The translations under genes and the position numbers were made by a program. The notes under the pieces are model-generated. The model was given only the letters and a program-made list of their open reading frames with translations. It did no database searches and was not told the origin of the DNA. From Phycisphaerales bacterium (lineage in GTDB: Bacteria > Planctomycetota > Phycisphaerae > Phycisphaerales > UBA5793), in the NCBI GenBank assembly GCA_020852515.1, contig JADZAS010000014.1, forward strand, positions 62,001-126,000: DNA of 64,000 nucleotides. The letters are read 5' to 3'. Shown piece after piece: positions 60,707 to 64,000 of the stretch (position 1 is its first letter; each line of letters starts with the position of its first letter).

Positions 60707-63495
60707 CCGACGAACGGTTCCGGCGGGCCAAGTCCCTGTTCATTGCGGCGCTCGACCTGAGCGAGGAAGCGCGGGCCGAGCTGCTCACCCGCGAGTGCGC
60801 CGGCGATGCCGACCTGCGCCGGGAAGTCGAGTCGCTGCTTCACGCGCAGCGGCAGGAGACCATGCGGACGGGCGGGGCCTGCGCCGCCGCCGGGCTTGCC
60901 GAGGCGACCGACACGGTTGACCCTGACATCGCGTCCCAATCGCGCCTCGGACGCTACCGGCTCCTTGAACGGCTCGGACAGGGAGCGTTTGGCGAGGTGT
61001 GGCTGGCCGAAGAGGAGAATCCTGTCCGCCCGAAGGTGGCGGTCAAGATCATCAAGCCGGGCATGGACACGCGCGAGGTGCTGGCCCGCTTCGACGCCGA
61101 GCGGCGGGCCTTGGCGATCATGGACCATCCCGGTGTAGCGAGGGTGACCGACGCCGGCGCCACGGAGCGCGGCCGTCCGTACTTCGTCATGGAGCATGTG
61201 CCGGGCGTCCCGATCACCCGGTATTGCGACGATGCCCGCCTGCCGGTGCGCCGCCGGCTGGAACTCTTCGTCGAGGTCTGCCGCGCGGTTGAGCACGCGC
61301 ACCAGAAGGGCATCATCCACCGCGATCTCAAGCCGCAGAACATCCTGGTGTCGGAGCGGGGCGGCCGGGCCGTGCCGAAGGTGATCGATTTCGGCGTGGC
61401 CAAGGCGATGTTCGGTGACGGGGTCGAAGACGGCCTGGCGACGGAGGTCGGGCGAGGCGTCGGGACGCTTGAGTACATGCCGCCCGAGCAGACCGGGCGG
61501 CTCGGGCTCGACGTGGACGTGCGCGCCGACGTGTACGCCCTGGGCGCGGTGCTCTATGAACTGCTCACGGGCACGCCGCCTCTCGACCTGCGGTCGCGTG
61601 GCGGGGCATCGCTGGAAGCGCTGGCGGCCACCATCTGCGACACCGATCCGCCGCTGCCCAGCGCTCGGCTTTCCTCGACGGGGGCGGCAACAGGCGCCGC
61701 GGGCAGCGCTTCCACCTTCGCGGATACCAGGAACGAGGATTTGCGCACTCTCATTCGGCTGGTACGCGGCGACCTCGACTGGATCGCCATGAAGGCGATG
61801 GAGAAGGACCGTTCGCGCCGCTACGGCTCGGTCGCCGAGCTCGCGGCCGATGTGGAACACCATCTCGCCGGTGCCCCGGTCGCGGCCGCGCCGCCCAGCC
61901 GCGTGTACCGGTTGCGGAAGTTCGTGCGGCGACACCGGACAGGCGTCGTGTCGGCGTCGGCTGTCGGCGCCGCCGTGGTGATGGGCGCCGTCGGGATCGG
62001 GCTGGCGTCCGAACGCGCGTTGCTCGCCGAGCGGGCGCGCGAGCGACTGGCGGCGCACGTCGAAGGCCAGCGCCTCATGCTGCGTGACCTCCTGGAAGGG
62101 GCAAGGCCCTCCATCGCGCTTGGCCGCGACACCACCATGCTCCGCGCAGCGCTCGACGCCGCCGCGGAACGCATCCGGCGGGGCGACCTGCGCGATGCTC
62201 CCGAGGCGGAACTCGACCACCGGATGACCATCGGGGACGCCTATCGCGAGATCGGCCAGTTCAGGGCGGCGCACGACATGCTTGACACGCTGCCCGACCT
62301 TGCCGCGTCGATCGCGGGCGCCGAGAGCATCGAGCACGCGAACGCGCTGGCGGTCCGGGCGTCGCTGCTGCGGACGGAAGGGAACCTCGACGCCTCGCTC
62401 GCGGACGCGCAATCCGCCCTGGATATCCGCCGGCGGGTGGCGTCCGGCGACCGGGCCGACCTGGCCAAGAACATCCAGGAGGTCGGCGACAGCCTGTTCG
62501 GGCTCGGGCGGTACGACGAGGCGCTGGCATTCCAGCAGGAAGCGCTGGCGATGCGCCGACGGCTCTTTCCCGGTGACCATCCCGACGTGGCGCTCAGCTT
62601 GAGCAGCGCGGGCGAGGTGCTCCGCGCGCTATGGCGGTTGGATGACGCGCTCGCGCATCACCAGCAGGCGCTGGCGATGTACCGGGCGCTGGAGGCAGGC
62701 AACTCGCTCAACGTCGCGCTGGCGAGCAACAACGTGGCGGTGTGCCTGTCCGATCTGGGGCGCGCGTCGGAGGCGATCGGCCCGCAGCGCGAGGCGCTGG
62801 AGATGTTCCGACGCCTTTATCCCGATGGCCACCCGTTCATCGTGAACGGCCTTGGCAACCTGGCGGGCTGCCTGCAGGACACCGGCCGCCTCGACGAGGC
62901 GCTGCCGCAGTACGAGGCCGCGCTGGCGATGTCGCAGCGTCTCTTCGCCGGGGACCATCCGGGCACCGCCGTGTGCCTGAACAACCTGGCGTTCTGCCTT
63001 GACGCAATGGGCCGACCTGGCGACGCACTGTCACCGTACACCGCTGCGCTGGACATGCTCCGGCGGCTCTCCCCCGAGGGGCATCCGCAGATCCCACTGC
63101 TCCTGGGCAACATCGGCAGGACGCTCCACCTGCTGGGCCGTCTCGATGAGTCGATCGAAAGCTACGAGCGTGCGCTGGCCGAGGCCTCCGGCGGCTTACC
63201 CGAGGATGACCCGCGCGTGGCACGGTTGCACAGCAACTTCGGCTGGTGCCTGGTGGAATCCGGCCGGTTGGCCGAGGCGGAAACGCACCTTCTTTGGGCG
63301 CAGCAGAGCTTCGATGCCGCGGAGGGCATCCCGCCGCGCTTCCTGCGCGAGAACATCGCCAGGCTGGTCGAGGTCTTCGAGAAGCAGGCCCCGTCCAGCG
63401 AGGCGGCCCAGGCCAAGGCCGCGGAGTGGCGGCGGCGACTGGCCGAACTCGATGCCGGCCAATCGGCGGGCGGAGACCCGGGCGGAGGTGGCTGA
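60703..63495 (+). CDS. Membrane Ser/Thr protein kinase with TPR sensor region
   Basis: A 930-residue protein. The kinase domain (about residues 85-390) has the Gly loop LGQGAFGEVWLA, Lys in VAVKII, catalytic HRDLKPQN and DFGVAK. One TM helix lies near residue 420 (GVVSASAVGAAVVMGAVGIGLA). The outer region has eight or more TPR-like repeats (for example LGRYDEALAFQQEALAMRRRLFPGDHPDVA). It probably senses a signal with the TPRs outside the membrane and phosphorylates cytosolic targets, possibly the sigma factor it overlaps. A common planctomycete arrangement. Confidence 0.92.
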   Translation: MTDERFRRAKSLFIAALDLSEEARAELLTRECAGDADLRREVESLLHAQRQETMRTGGACAAAGLAEATDTVDPDIASQSRLGRYRLLERLGQGAFGEVWLAEEENPVRPKVAVKIIKPGMDTREVLARFDAERRALAIMDHPGVARVTDAGATERGRPYFVMEHVPGVPITRYCDDARLPVRRRLELFVEVCRAVEHAHQKGIIHRDLKPQNILVSERGGRAVPKVIDFGVAKAMFGDGVEDGLATEVGRGVGTLEYMPPEQTGRLGLDVDVRADVYALGAVLYELLTGTPPLDLRSRGGASLEALAATICDTDPPLPSARLSSTGAATGAAGSASTFADTRNEDLRTLIRLVRGDLDWIAMKAMEKDRSRRYGSVAELAADVEHHLAGAPVAAAPPSRVYRLRKFVRRHRTGVVSASAVGAAVVMGAVGIGLASERALLAERARERLAAHVEGQRLMLRDLLEGARPSIALGRDTTMLRAALDAAAERIRRGDLRDAPEAELDHRMTIGDAYREIGQFRAAHDMLDTLPDLAASIAGAESIEHANALAVRASLLRTEGNLDASLADAQSALDIRRRVASGDRADLAKNIQEVGDSLFGLGRYDEALAFQQEALAMRRRLFPGDHPDVALSLSSAGEVLRALWRLDDALAHHQQALAMYRALEAGNSLNVALASNNVAVCLSDLGRASEAIGPQREALEMFRRLYPDGHPFIVNGLGNLAGCLQDTGRLDEALPQYEAALAMSQRLFAGDHPGTAVCLNNLAFCLDAMGRPGDALSPYTAALDMLRRLSPEGHPQIPLLLGNIGRTLHLLGRLDESIESYERALAEASGGLPEDDPRVARLHSNFGWCLVESGRLAEAETHLLWAQQSFDAAEGIPPRFLRENIARLVEVFEKQAPSSEAAQAKAAEWRRRLAELDAGQSAGGDPGGGG

Positions 63496-63713
63496 CCCGA
63501 CCGGGCTGACAGGCCTTCAACAGCGCCGCATCCGTCGCACACGGGGAAAAAGCGCGCAAGCCCGGAGATTCCGTTGCCCTCCGCGGGCGCAGTTTCCGCC
63601 TGATGCTGTGAGGGTCCGTTGCAGCTGGACCTGGCTCAGCCGGGACGCCGCCTGTGTGCGCGGCATCGCCGGCCGTTGTCGTGCTTGGCCCCTGGAGAGG
63701 AAAGAGGATCATC

Positions 63714-64000
63714 ATGCATACCCGTCTTGCCCGTGTGCTCATCGCCGGCGTTTCGCTGGCTTCCGCATACTCCGCCCGTGCCGACATCACCGGCTTTGGC
63801 AACTTCTCGGAGTGGACCATCAACCAGGGGGACGATGGGCCCGCCCCGATGCTGGTGGACAATGGCATCCGCCTCACCTATCTCAACGATGTCCTGCAGC
63901 AGACACGGAGCATCTGGCACGAGACGCCCCAGACGGTGTCGGCGTTCACCGCGTCCTTCACCTACCAGGCGCTCAACGGCGCGACGGGCAGCGGGTTCGG
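63714..64000 (+). CDS. Secreted L-type lectin-like protein (5' part, cut by window end)
   Basis: Starts at the ATG at 63714 with AGAGGA upstream and runs off the window. Signal peptide MHTRLARVLIAGVSLASAYSARA, then DITGFGNFSEWTINQ. The end shows the legume-lectin-like strand pattern VSAFTASFTYQALNGATGSGF. Such proteins in planctomycetes usually end in PEP-CTERM; that part is not in the window. It follows the sigma factor/kinase pair and may be one of its targets. Confidence 0.7.
   Translation, partial: MHTRLARVLIAGVSLASAYSARADITGFGNFSEWTINQGDDGPAPMLVDNGIRLTYLNDVLQQTRSIWHETPQTVSAFTASFTYQALNGATGSGF

Overview
The window is GC-rich DNA (sampled rows run from about 47% to 70% G+C) that most resembles a planctomycete of the Phycisphaerae type. 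The clues are a run of paralogous small membrane proteins ending in a CxxCxYDLRG...CPECG zinc ribbon, a PEP-CTERM secreted protein, and a sigma factor directly coupled to a large Ser/Thr kinase-TPR protein. This is inference from gene style; no rRNA, tRNA or CRISPR array was seen.

Layout. (1) 1-11 kb: ordinary small genes: DUF1697, three overlapping zinc-ribbon membrane proteins plus the remnant of a fourth, an aldo/keto reductase, two SRPBCC proteins, a YciF-like ferritin, MmcQ/YjbR, two DUF1801-like proteins, a DUF4261 lipoprotein and a DinB-like protein. (2) 11.5-18 kb: a complete MarR-controlled tripartite RND efflux operon (regulator, outer-membrane factor, adaptor, pump) with a palindromic operator inside its promoter. 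(3) 19.0-39.6 kb: a minus-strand defence island of about 20.5 kb. It starts with a small HTH regulator sitting on its own palindromic operator/promoter. It continues with a DrmD-like SNF2 helicase carrying a DUF3883 nuclease-like tail, an AlbA/Schlafen-type ATP-binding protein, an unknown protein with a 4-TM partner, a DUF1156 DNA methyltransferase and a DUF499 ATPase. A second module follows without a strand change: SIS-HAD fusion, PRTase-like protein, P-loop ATPase, an unknown protein and a PfkB kinase. Nearly every junction is an ATGA or GTGA overlap. The second module is the best candidate for a poorly described or new system.

(4) 39.8-49.5 kb: ArdC-like antirestriction protein, a fusion of an XRE HTH with a dynamin-like GTPase under a palindromic operator, and a giant methylase/helicase of the plasmid/ICE type. 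(5) 49.6-57 kb: a plasmid-like backbone. A PEP-CTERM gene pair leads into a candidate origin (perfect DnaA box, AT-rich patch, 21-bp iterons, inverted repeat) and a RepL-like initiator gene. Converging on it is a type Ib-like partition operon (ParA plus a small ribbon-helix-helix-like protein) preceded by centromere-like repeats. Then come plasmid-type small genes, a ParE/antitoxin pair and a DNA methyltransferase. (6) 57-64 kb: a GT-C glycosyltransferase-like membrane protein, an orphan VirB2/TrbC-like pilin between two hairpins, an IS630-type HTH fragment, the sigma factor/kinase pair, and the start of a lectin-like secreted protein cut by the window edge.

Read together, 19-60 kb looks like an integrated plasmid or ICE-like element carrying stacked anti-phage functions, next to host-like DNA on both sides. 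The element borders were not found.
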